The notes below the pieces were generated by a model, which was given only the letters and a program-made list of their open reading frames with translations, had not been told where the DNA came from and made no database searches. The position numbers and the translations under genes were made by a program. A stretch of DNA of 64,000 nt from an uncultured Lachnospiraceae bacterium (GTDB lineage Bacteria > Bacillota > Clostridia > Lachnospirales > Lachnospiraceae). Shown here piece by piece: positions 15,117-22,843 of the stretch. The number at the start of each line of letters is the position of its first letter. The first letter of the stretch is position 1. The stretch is taken from NCBI GenBank assembly GCA_944377405.1, contig CALWES010000006.1:1-64000 (forward strand). The letters run 5' to 3'.

Positions 15117-15165
15117 AATTACTCATCAGGTAATTAAATTATAGCATATCATGTCCTTCTGTCAA
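15117..15165 (-). promoter_or_regulatory. higBA promoter and operator
   Basis: TTGACA (15165-15160) and TATAAT (15143-15138) are 16 bases apart, with TGC before the -10. Just downstream AATTAC/GTAATT (15117-15122 and 15130-15135) form an inverted repeat with a 7-base spacer, well placed for the HTH antitoxin. The -35 lies inside the 3' end of rlmD. Confidence 0.85.
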
Positions 15166-16603
15166 GCCATATTCTCCTCTCCAACCTCACTACACATTCA
15201 CAATGCACGGTTTCCGGGAACATGTCACAGGGCCGCACCCGCGTAAGCTTGTAGCCATTTGCGCAGAGGTACTTAAGGTCCCGGGCCAGGGTGGCGGAAT
15301 CACAGGAGACGTACACCACCCGCTCCGGCTGAAGCTTCAGGATGGTCTCCAGGCACTTCTCGTCGCAGCCCTTCCTGGGGGGATCCACCACGATCACATC
15401 GATCCGTTCCGCCGCCTCGGGGAAGCCTTCCTTTTTCGCCTTTTCTTGCTGCTCCTCGTACCAGCGGGGCAGCACCTCCTCTGCCTTTCCCACGTAGAAT
15501 TCTGCGTTTTGGATGCCGTTCAGCTCTGCGTTCTCCCGGGCATTCTGGATGGCCTGGGGAATGATCTCCACCCCGTAGACCTTCTTTGCCTTCTGGGCCA
15601 GGAACAGGGAAATGGTCCCGATGCCGCAGTACAGGTCCCACACCGTCTCCTTTCCCGTAAGGCCCGCATACTCCAGGGCCGTGCTGTAGAGCCGCTCCAT
15701 CTGCACCGGATTTACCTGATAGAAGGAAAGGGGAGAGATCCGAAAGGTCACCGCCCGGCTCTCCGCCTCCAGACCCCGGATGCTGTCCTCGATATAGCCG
15801 GGGCCAAAGAGATCCACGATCCGATCTCCCATGATCACATTGGTATTTGCCCGATTGATGCTGTAGGAAATGGAAGCAACCGCCTCCCCCTCCGGAAGGG
15901 GCAGGCTCCGGAGGGCCTCCACCAGCTCCTGGCTATGGGGCAGCTTTTCCCCGTTGATCACAAGGCAGACCATGATCTGGCCGCTTCTGTATCCCTTCCG
16001 GATCAGCACATGCCGCATAAGGCCCTTCCCCTGGGTCTCATCGTAGGCCGGGATCCCGTATGCCTCCATCCAGTCCGTTACCTGCTGAAGGATCCGCTGA
16101 TTTTCCTCCGGTCCCAGAAGACAGTCCCTGCACTCCACGATGTGGTGGGTCCTGCCTGCATAGAAGCCCGCAATGATCCTGCCGTCCCGGTCCCTTCCCA
16201 CAGGAAACTGGGCCTTGTTCCGATAACGGAAGGGATCCTCCATGCCGATAATGGGCTCTAAAAGGGCCTCCACCCCCTCAAAGCCTCCGATCCGCTTTAG
16301 GTTGTTCAGCACCTTCCGCTCCTTAAAGCGAAGCTGGGCTTCATAGCTCATGGCCTGAAGCTGACAGCCGCCGCATTGTCTGGCCACGGGGCAGGGGGCC
16401 TCCCTCCGGTCCTCAGATGGGGAAAGCACCTCCAGGAGCCGGGCGAAGCCGTAGTTTTTCTTAAGCTTCGTGGCGGCTGCCCGCACCCGGTCCCCCGGCA
16501 GGGCATCCTTTACGAACCAGACAAAGCCCGCTTTCTTGCCGATGCCCGCTCCCTCGTCGCTGATATCCGTAATATCCAGTTCAAACTGGTCATTCTTTTT
16601 CAT
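15149..16603 (-). CDS. rlmD: 23S rRNA (uracil-5-)-methyltransferase RlmD/RlmCD with TRAM domain
   Basis: 484 residues. An N-terminal TRAM domain (residues 5-60, GAGIGKKAGFVWFVKDALPG) binds RNA. The iron-sulfur cluster cysteines CPVARQCGGCQ follow, then FRISPLSFYQVNPVQ, DLYCGIGTISLFLAQ, VVDPPRKGCDE and the catalytic YVSCDSATLARDL. It makes 5-methyluridine in 23S rRNA. The protein runs on past the usual CECVVRLER end as RIWLDRRT; this tail coincides with the higBA promoter, so the island junction may have altered the 3' end. It follows yhaM after a terminator and has ordinary codon use, unlike the island. Confidence 0.92.
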   Translation of the reverse strand: MKKNDQFELDITDISDEGAGIGKKAGFVWFVKDALPGDRVRAAATKLKKNYGFARLLEVLSPSEDRREAPCPVARQCGGCQLQAMSYEAQLRFKERKVLNNLKRIGGFEGVEALLEPIIGMEDPFRYRNKAQFPVGRDRDGRIIAGFYAGRTHHIVECRDCLLGPEENQRILQQVTDWMEAYGIPAYDETQGKGLMRHVLIRKGYRSGQIMVCLVINGEKLPHSQELVEALRSLPLPEGEAVASISYSINRANTNVIMGDRIVDLFGPGYIEDSIRGLEAESRAVTFRISPLSFYQVNPVQMERLYSTALEYAGLTGKETVWDLYCGIGTISLFLAQKAKKVYGVEIIPQAIQNARENAELNGIQNAEFYVGKAEEVLPRWYEEQQEKAKKEGFPEAAERIDVIVVDPPRKGCDEKCLETILKLQPERVVYVSCDSATLARDLKYLCANGYKLTRVRPCDMFPETVHCECVVRLERRIWLDRRT

Positions 16604-16624
16604 ACTTCCTCCGCTGCTGCTTCT

Positions 16625-16670
16625 AAAATCAACTCACGCCGCAGCCTCCATTCATTCAGGCCGCGGCGTG
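16625..16670 (-). terminator. Terminator-like hairpin after yhaM
   Basis: CACGCCGC (16635-16642) pairs with GCGGCGTG (16663-16670), with an inner AGGC/GCCT stem. On the minus strand it is followed by AGTTGATTTTAG, a weak T tract. Confidence 0.5.
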
Positions 16671-16688
16671 CTGTTTTCCGTAATTTCC

Positions 16689-17639
16689 TTAGCAGCTGGT
16701 CTTCCGGATGTTGGAATCCAGCAGCCTGTTAAAGCCCACCCAGCCGTCCTGGTTCTGGGGCGCCTTGGTGGACAGGGCCTCGTACATGGTCTCCAGCTTT
16801 GCATCCATGTTGTCCGCAAAGCTTAAGGTCAAGGCCTCCATCAGGGCCGGCTTCTTGGGGGAGCCGAATTCCAGCTCTCCGTGATGGGACAGGATCAGGT
16901 GGATCACCTCCGTATGGAGCTTCTCCGGGAATCCCTCGATGTTCCGGATCCGGTCCTCCGCCATCTGGGCACCGATGATGATGTGACCCAGGAGCTGTCC
17001 CGCGTCGGTATAGTCATTCGTCGGGAAGGCTGAAAGCTCCCTGGTCTTTCCGATGTCATGGAGCATGGCCCCCGTCAGCAGCAGATCCCGGTTCAGGTAG
17101 GGATAGTGGGCTGCGCAGAGGTCGCAGAGCTGCGTGACGCTTAGGGTGTGCTCCAGCAGGCCTCCGATGAAGCCGTGGTGGACGGACTTTGCCGCGCTGT
17201 GACGGCAGAAGGCCTTGGCAAAGGCCGGGTCATCCACGAAGAAGGACCGGCAGAGCTTCTGCAGGTAAGGGTTCTGCATGCTCTGGATCAGCTTCTTCAG
17301 CTCCTGGTACATCTCCCCGATGTCCTTTGCGGTCATAGGGAAATAATCCGAAGGGGCATACTCTCCCTCCGAGGCCTTCCGCACCCTGGAGATGTTCAGC
17401 TGGTTTGCGTTGTTGAACACCGTTACATTTCCCTCCACATAGACATAGTCCATGGCGGAGAAGTCTCCGATCCCCGGGTTGTTCAGGTCCCAGATCTTTG
17501 CCTCCAGCTGTCCGGTCTTATCCTGCAGGATAATGTTTCCGTATTCCTTTCCTGTCTTTGTAAGGGCGATGGTCTTTGTCTTGCAGAGATAGACCTCCTT
17601 CACATGCATTCCGTCCTTCAGGCTGTCGATATATTTCAT
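16689..17639 (-). CDS. yhaM: 3'-5' exoribonuclease YhaM
   Basis: 316 residues. An N-terminal OB fold (GNIILQDKTGQLEAKIWD, VYVEGNVTVFNN) is followed by an HD-domain phosphohydrolase core: HHGFIGGLLEHTLSV, GAMLHDIGKTRELS, LGHIIIGAQM and ILSHHGE. This OB-HD order and length match YhaM, which shortens RNA from the 3' end and helps in mRNA turnover and DNA metabolism. It starts at ATG 17639. The pseudo-protease gene ends 25 bases upstream on the same strand, so they may share a transcript. Confidence 0.92.
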   Translation of the reverse strand: MKYIDSLKDGMHVKEVYLCKTKTIALTKTGKEYGNIILQDKTGQLEAKIWDLNNPGIGDFSAMDYVYVEGNVTVFNNANQLNISRVRKASEGEYAPSDYFPMTAKDIGEMYQELKKLIQSMQNPYLQKLCRSFFVDDPAFAKAFCRHSAAKSVHHGFIGGLLEHTLSVTQLCDLCAAHYPYLNRDLLLTGAMLHDIGKTRELSAFPTNDYTDAGQLLGHIIIGAQMAEDRIRNIEGFPEKLHTEVIHLILSHHGELEFGSPKKPALMEALTLSFADNMDAKLETMYEALSTKAPQNQDGWVGFNRLLDSNIRKTSC

Positions 17640-17664
17640 TCTTTCTCCATTCTTTTTTTAAGAT

Positions 17665-19059
17665 TTAACGGGAGCCCGCCGTCATCCGGAACTCCAGTTC
17701 CTGGTACTCCCCTCCGGTGGTGCCCCGCATAGCCTTAAGCTTTACGCTGCTGCCTGCTCCGGCTTTCCGGACCGCAGCTTCATACCCCGTCAGATCCGAT
17801 ATCACCACGTCGTTCAGTCCCGTAATGATGTCGCCCCGCTTCAGTCCTGCGGCATAAGCCGGGCTGTCCTGAGCCACATCCGTCACGTAGACTCCTGCGG
17901 GCATGCTTTCAAGGTTCATCTCCGGAGAAACGGTCCGGCCTTCCACACCTAGATAGGGCACCGCCTTGTTCTCCGAAAGGAGCCGCAGGATGTCCCTGAG
18001 ATAGGTCATGCTGAGGATCTCCGTTTTCCTGCCGGAGCTGTCCCCGGAGGGCCGTACCATGCCCACCAGTTCTCCGTCCAGATTCAGGATGAAGGTTCCC
18101 TTTTCCGCATCTGCCGCAATATCCCCGTAGAACACGTCGGCGGTCCCGTCCGCCACGGGCTCATTGTCCATGCGGTATCCCAGGAAGCCCGCGTCCATGG
18201 AATGGGTCACCCCCAGGGGAGCTCCCACGGCCAGGATCATCTCGCCTGTCTCCAGGGCGTTTGCATTTCCCACAGGGATGGGGGAGATGCTGGATAAAAA
18301 TTCCGTTCCAAGACCCGTCTTCGGTACCGACAGTACGGCGGCTCCGTCCAATGCCGAGGACTGCTTCAGGAAGGCCTCCGCCACGGTGCCGTCAGGGAAG
18401 GTCACATTCAGCTTGTCCGCCTCCTTCACCGCTGCCGCCGTGGTGAGGATCCGGATCTCCGGGTCCTCCGTGGACAGGATCACCCCTGCCGCATCGTAGG
18501 CCCGCTCGATGGTGTCGTCAAACCAGCCCGTTTCCTGCTCCACGGCCTGTACCGAAACCACATGGGTGCTGGCCTCCCCGGTCTGCTGCCGCAGGTCCTG
18601 AAGGACCGCCTTGAAGTCCTCCATATCCGGCCTGTAGCTTCCAAGCTCCTCTCTTACAAGACCCCGGATATCCGCCTCATGAGCCGCAGGTTCCGCCGCT
18701 GCTCCGGGCTCTCCATTACCGGTGTCCGTGCCGCTGCCGGTACCTGCTCCGGTGCTTTCCGACTCCTCCCGGGAGGGTACCTGTTCCTCTGCCTGGGGCT
18801 GGTTTCCCGCTCCTTCTGTCTCTGTCTCATCTTCGGAGGGTGCCGGTGTCCCGGTGCTCTCCTGCTCTCTTTCCGCCTCCGCCTTTTCTCCCCCCAGGGT
18901 CCTTACCACAAGGAAGGCCGCGCCGCTGCAGGCGCCGAACATAAGGCCGCAGGCCACCGCCAGAGCCAGGTACTTCAGGGCGTGCCGAAGGCTCAGCTCT
19001 CTTCCTACGATCTTTTCGCTGATGAACTTTTTTCTTTTGTTTTCCTGCTTTTCGTCCAT
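17665..19059 (-). CDS. Membrane-anchored HtrA/DegP homologue lacking the catalytic triad, with PDZ domain
   Basis: 464 residues: a membrane anchor (27-53), a low-complexity Glu/Gly/Ser/Thr linker (55-125), a trypsin-like fold (about 185-345) and a PDZ domain (about 365-455, PAGVYVTDVAQDSPAYAAGL). In active HtrA proteases the first motif is TNNHV and the last GNSGGPL. Here the first reads ILTTAAAV, without His, and the last reads AEKGTFILNLDGELVG, without Ser, while the scaffold around them (GEMILAVGAPLG, NLDGELVG) is kept. So it is probably a non-proteolytic binding or sensor protein at the outer face. It is divergent from the kinase at 19166. The ribosome site is weak. Confidence 0.85.
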   Translation of the reverse strand: MDEKQENKRKKFISEKIVGRELSLRHALKYLALAVACGLMFGACSGAAFLVVRTLGGEKAEAEREQESTGTPAPSEDETETEGAGNQPQAEEQVPSREESESTGAGTGSGTDTGNGEPGAAAEPAAHEADIRGLVREELGSYRPDMEDFKAVLQDLRQQTGEASTHVVSVQAVEQETGWFDDTIERAYDAAGVILSTEDPEIRILTTAAAVKEADKLNVTFPDGTVAEAFLKQSSALDGAAVLSVPKTGLGTEFLSSISPIPVGNANALETGEMILAVGAPLGVTHSMDAGFLGYRMDNEPVADGTADVFYGDIAADAEKGTFILNLDGELVGMVRPSGDSSGRKTEILSMTYLRDILRLLSENKAVPYLGVEGRTVSPEMNLESMPAGVYVTDVAQDSPAYAAGLKRGDIITGLNDVVISDLTGYEAAVRKAGAGSSVKLKAMRGTTGGEYQELEFRMTAGSR

Positions 19060-19073
19060 TGTCTTATTTCCAT

Positions 19074-19103
19074 GAATATATTAGAATATACTGGAATATA
19101 TTA
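19074..19103. repeat. Three 10-bp direct repeats GAATATAnTn in a divergent promoter
   Basis: GAATATATTA, GAATATACTG and GAATATATTA lie head to tail at 19074, 19084 and 19094, exactly 10 bases apart, between the pseudo-HtrA gene and the histidine kinase. Helically phased direct repeats are typical of OmpR/PhoB-family response regulators. Confidence 0.6.
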
Positions 19104-19165
19104 TTATATTATAAAAACCCGTTTTTCTCTACTATAAAAGGAAAAAGTAAACAAAGTGTGAAGAA

Positions 19166-20596
19166 ATGAGAAAGTCCCTCTACCTGAAATTCATTTTCGG
19201 CTACCTGATCTTCGGCCTCATCGGCTTTATCACCGTGGCCCTGCTTTCTTCCCGGATGACCTATGACTATCTGCTGCGGCAGAGCGCCGACACCCTCTAC
19301 GACGAGGCTGTCCTCATGGCGGATTCCTACACCGACAGCTTCAACTCCAAAAATGACGTGGAGGCCAGCGTTTATCCCCAGATCCGGCTCATGTCCCATT
19401 TCCTGTCCTCGGATATCTGGATCCTGGACCGGGAGGGTCGTGTGCTTCTGGACAGCGACGGCAATCATTTTCAGAGCCGGGTCATTGAAGGCTTTTCCCC
19501 CGCAAGCTCCACCGATACCTATTCCATCGGGGATTTTTACGGCTCCTTTGATGAGGAGATGCTCAGCGTGCTGGCGCCCCTGAATCAGGATTACCGCACC
19601 GCAGGCTATATCGCCATCCACATGCCCCTGGAGGAGGTGACGGCCTCCACCAATGAGATCCTGAACATCGTCTACATCACCTGTGCCATCATCTTCATCC
19701 TGTCCCTCATCATCCTCCTGGTCTTTACCGTTACCGTGTATCTTCCCTTAAAGAAGATCACCCGGGGAGCCATGGAGTACGCAGACGGGAATCTGGACTA
19801 CCGGATCCCCATCGACAATGTGCAGGACGAAATGGGCTATCTGGCCAACACCCTGAACTACATGTCCGGGGAGCTCTCCAAGCTGGAGGACTATCAGAAG
19901 AGCTTCATTGCCAATGTGTCCCATGACTTCCGTTCTCCCCTGACCTCCATCAAGGGATACCTGGAGGCGATCCTGGACGGCACCATTCCCCCGGAGATGT
20001 ACGACAAGTACCTCCACCGGGTGATCTCCGAGACGGAGCGGCTGACGAAGCTGACGGAGGGGATGCTGACCCTTAACACCCTGGACTCCAAGGGCTTCCT
20101 CAACCGGACCAATTTTGACATCAACCGCATGGTCAAGGAGGTCTGCTCCGCCAATGAGGGGATCTGCCAGGAGAAAAACATCAACTTCGAGCTTACCTTT
20201 GCGGATGAGACGGAGATGGTCTTTGCGGATTACGGAAAGATCCAGCAGGTCCTTTACAACCTCATCGATAACGCCATTAAGTTTTCCGATCCGGATTCCA
20301 CCATCTATATCCGCACCGCTCCCCGGCAGAAGAAGGTCTTCGTCTCCGTCAAGGACACGGGCTGCGGCATCCCCAAGGAGAGCCTGAAGAAGATCTGGGA
20401 CCGCTTCTATAAGACCGACACCTCCCGGGGCCGGGACAAAAAGGGCACGGGCCTTGGCCTGGCCATCGTCCGGGAGATCATTCAGGCCCACGGGGAAAAC
20501 ATCGACGTGGTCTCCACGGAGACCGTTGGCAGCGAGTTCACCTTCTCCCTGCCCCCTGCAAAGGCCCTTCCAACGGAAGAAACGGCTGACCTCTGA
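19166..20596 (+). CDS. Orphan sensor histidine kinase (HAMP, HisKA, HATPase)
   Basis: 476 residues. Transmembrane helices at about 8-28 and 167-192 bracket an extracytoplasmic sensor of about 135 residues. A HAMP domain follows (193-245), then HisKA with the phospho-accepting His253 in ANVSHDFRSPLTSIKGYLE, and the ATPase domain with N box LYNLIDNAIKFSD, G1 VKDTGCGIP and G2 GTGLGLAIV. No response regulator gene is adjacent. It is divergent from the pseudo-HtrA gene, and the phased repeats between them suggest shared control by an OmpR-type regulator (inference). The start has no strong ribosome site. A terminator overlaps its stop. Confidence 0.9.
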   Translation: MRKSLYLKFIFGYLIFGLIGFITVALLSSRMTYDYLLRQSADTLYDEAVLMADSYTDSFNSKNDVEASVYPQIRLMSHFLSSDIWILDREGRVLLDSDGNHFQSRVIEGFSPASSTDTYSIGDFYGSFDEEMLSVLAPLNQDYRTAGYIAIHMPLEEVTASTNEILNIVYITCAIIFILSLIILLVFTVTVYLPLKKITRGAMEYADGNLDYRIPIDNVQDEMGYLANTLNYMSGELSKLEDYQKSFIANVSHDFRSPLTSIKGYLEAILDGTIPPEMYDKYLHRVISETERLTKLTEGMLTLNTLDSKGFLNRTNFDINRMVKEVCSANEGICQEKNINFELTFADETEMVFADYGKIQQVLYNLIDNAIKFSDPDSTIYIRTAPRQKKVFVSVKDTGCGIPKESLKKIWDRFYKTDTSRGRDKKGTGLGLAIVREIIQAHGENIDVVSTETVGSEFTFSLPPAKALPTEETADL

Positions 20597-20613
20597 TGGC
20601 CAGCCGTTTTTTT
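20582..20613 (+). terminator. Terminator of the histidine kinase gene
   Basis: ACGGCTG (20582-20588) pairs with CAGCCGT (20601-20607) and a run of T follows to 20613. The hairpin contains the stop codon; it may also slow transcripts from the convergent ROK gene. Confidence 0.85.
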
Positions 20614-20645
20614 GTGCCCAAAATGGGTTTCTTATGTTCCTGTCT

Positions 20646-21593
20646 CTAATCCTCCAGCACCAGCTTTGCCGCGCCGTAGATACCGGCGTCGTTTCCAAGC
20701 TCTGCCAGCACCACCTCGTCGGGATCGTCTCCGATCATGGGGGTGTAGTCCCTCAGATATTCCCCGATCATATCCGTCAGGAAGCTGCCTGCCCTGGATA
20801 CCCCGCCGCCGATCACAAAGAGCTTCGGGTCCGTTCCCATGGCGATGTGGGACATCACGATTGCCAGCTTCCGCATGGAGTAGCGGATGGATTCCAGCGC
20901 CACCTGGTCCCCTGCCTTTGCGCAGTCGCAGACGTCCTTTGCGGAAAGGGCCTCTCCGAAGTCCCGCATGGCGGAGGCTCTCCTGGTCCTGGCCAGGTTC
21001 CGCTTTGCCACCCGGACGATCCCCGTGGCGGAGGCATACTGCTCCAGGCAGCCGTGGCCGCCGCAGTTGCAGACCTCCGGCTCCTCGTCCTGGACATGCA
21101 TGTGGCCGATCTCCCCGGCCAATCCGTGTACGCCGGAGATCATGCGGCCTTCGTTCACAAGGCCGCCGCCTACGCCGGTGCCAAGGGTCACCATGCAGAT
21201 GGAATTGTGTCCCTTACCTGCGCCCTGCCACATCTCGCCCAGGGCAGCCACGTTGGCGTCGTTTCCAAGGCATACTTTCACTCCCCCCAGAGCCTTCGAC
21301 AGGTCATCTCCGGGATAGCACTTGTGAAGCCCCAGGTTGACGCACACGTCCACGTAGCCGTTTGCCACCACCGGGCCAGGCACTCCCATGCCTGCTCCCA
21401 GCACGTCCTCCATGCTGATCTGAAGCTCCGAAAGGGCCTTCCGGATGCTCTCCGCAGCATCTCCGATGAACTGCTTTCCTCCCTCTCCCTTCCGGGTCGG
21501 GATCTCCCATTTTCTGATGAGGCGCCCCTCCGCTTCGAAGATGCCCATCTTTACCGTGGTTCCTCCCACGTCGATTCCAATGCAATATTTCAT
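20646..21593 (-). CDS. glcK: ROK-family glucokinase
   Basis: 315 residues. The ATP motif GIDVGGTTVKMGIF is at the N terminus. VTLGTGVGGGLV and the ROK signature with its zinc site (LAGEIGHMHVQ, CNCGGHGCLEQYAS) lie in the middle, and the end has the ADP-site pattern FVIGGGVSRAG. The family phosphorylates glucose, or related hexoses, at C6 to feed glycolysis. ExGH and CxCGxxGCxE are complete. It is the third gene of an operon with a DUF5711 protein and a nucleotidyltransferase, 14 bases downstream of the former. Sugar specificity cannot be proven from sequence. Confidence 0.9.
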   Translation of the reverse strand: MKYCIGIDVGGTTVKMGIFEAEGRLIRKWEIPTRKGEGGKQFIGDAAESIRKALSELQISMEDVLGAGMGVPGPVVANGYVDVCVNLGLHKCYPGDDLSKALGGVKVCLGNDANVAALGEMWQGAGKGHNSICMVTLGTGVGGGLVNEGRMISGVHGLAGEIGHMHVQDEEPEVCNCGGHGCLEQYASATGIVRVAKRNLARTRRASAMRDFGEALSAKDVCDCAKAGDQVALESIRYSMRKLAIVMSHIAMGTDPKLFVIGGGVSRAGSFLTDMIGEYLRDYTPMIGDDPDEVVLAELGNDAGIYGAAKLVLED

Positions 21594-21607
21594 GTCTGTG
21601 CCGTTCC

Positions 21608-22843
21608 TTAATTCATTTTTACCTTCATCATCTGACCGCTGCCGCCGATGAGGAACTCTCCCATAAACCCGGTCTTTACCATAAAGGAGGTCTGGGCGGG
21701 AAGGTCCGCTGCCAGAAGCTCGTGGCCCCGGGTGTTGTAGACCCGGCAGGCGGTCTCATTATAAAGAAGGATATAGTCTCCGTTGATCTCAAAGCTGGTG
21801 TAGGGGAAATTGAACTCCGTCTCCGAGAGCTTTGTTCCGTTTGCCTTGAACACCACCAGCTTGTAGGGCATCTCTCCGGTGTTGGTATTCAATACCACCG
21901 CCGCATAGTCCTTGGAATAGGCGATGGAATTGATCTCCTCCTCAAAGGTCACGTTGGCCAGAAGCTCCGGACTTGTGAGGACCTTCGTGGAGAAGAAGGC
22001 AATGCCTCCGTCATAGAAGGCCTGGGAGTATTCGTTGTTGGAGAAGTTCACCTTACCCACCAGGTGTCCGGCGAACTCATCCGTGAAGCCTCCCACCACA
22101 CGCCTTGCGTCCGCAGCCTGTCCCACCTCATCGAAGTTCCGGAAGATCACCTTGGGGACGGTCTGGCTGTTCTCGATGCTGACATAGGAAGTGATGAGCT
22201 CCGTTCCGTCCGGTGACACGGCGATATCGATGGGATATCCGTCCCCCGTGATGATGGACTTGACGCTTAAGTCGATGCCGCTGCCGTCGGCCTTGAAGGC
22301 CGTAATATAGTCGGCGCTTTCATCCTTCAGTACCGCATAGACCACTCCGTTTCCGGAGACCGCCACCCGGCTTACGGGAAGCACCGTAGAGGCCAGCCCC
22401 GTGTTGGCACTGGCGTTGAAGATATAGATACTCTGGGCTCCCCGGTCCGCGATCACCGCATAGTCCCCCTGGACCGCCACGATGGGGTTCTGCATCTGGT
22501 AGCTTCGCTCCCAGATGGTCTTGCCGTCCCCGTCCACGTAGGAGGCCCCGTCCTTGGAATACTGGAGGACTCCCTTGGCAAAGGGCTCGTAGCCCCGGAA
22601 GGTCTCCGCCTTCCCGGACTCCGACTGGGTGCTCCGGTCCCAGATCACCGTCAGGCTGTCATAGTGTCTGTTTGTAAAATATAAATATCCACCGATGGCA
22701 CAGAGGAACAGGACCAGCAGCAGGGCCGGCAGGAAGGCCTTGGGAAGGGGCTTCCGCTCCGGTACGAAGTCATCCCCTGCAGGGACCAGCTGCCGCTTCA
22801 GTCTGTTTTTCTGTGTTTCCCGGGTTATATTGCTGTTAGCCAA
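21608..22843 (-). CDS. DUF5711-family membrane-anchored beta-propeller-like protein
   Basis: 411 residues. A basic cytoplasmic tail (1-35) precedes one transmembrane helix (36-55, AFLPALLLVLFLCAIGGYLYF). The outer part is a series of beta strands with repeated VAVQGDYAVIADR, VAVSGNGVVYAVL, DIAVSPDGTELITSY and INSIAYSKDYAAVVL units, as in a WD/NHL-like propeller. It matches the DUF5711 family of Lachnospiraceae, whose function I do not know. Its start overlaps the end of the nucleotidyltransferase gene by 8 bases, which implies translational coupling. It may be an envelope sensor or scaffold, but nothing shows this directly. Confidence 0.8.
   Translation of the reverse strand: MANSNITRETQKNRLKRQLVPAGDDFVPERKPLPKAFLPALLLVLFLCAIGGYLYFTNRHYDSLTVIWDRSTQSESGKAETFRGYEPFAKGVLQYSKDGASYVDGDGKTIWERSYQMQNPIVAVQGDYAVIADRGAQSIYIFNASANTGLASTVLPVSRVAVSGNGVVYAVLKDESADYITAFKADGSGIDLSVKSIITGDGYPIDIAVSPDGTELITSYVSIENSQTVPKVIFRNFDEVGQAADARRVVGGFTDEFAGHLVGKVNFSNNEYSQAFYDGGIAFFSTKVLTSPELLANVTFEEEINSIAYSKDYAAVVLNTNTGEMPYKLVVFKANGTKLSETEFNFPYTSFEINGDYILLYNETACRVYNTRGHELLAADLPAQTSFMVKTGFMGEFLIGGSGQMMKVKMN

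Noticed and set aside
6388..15148. Integrated prophage or transposon carrying the island
   Set aside because: No integrase, transposase, phage structural gene or flanking direct repeat could be found.
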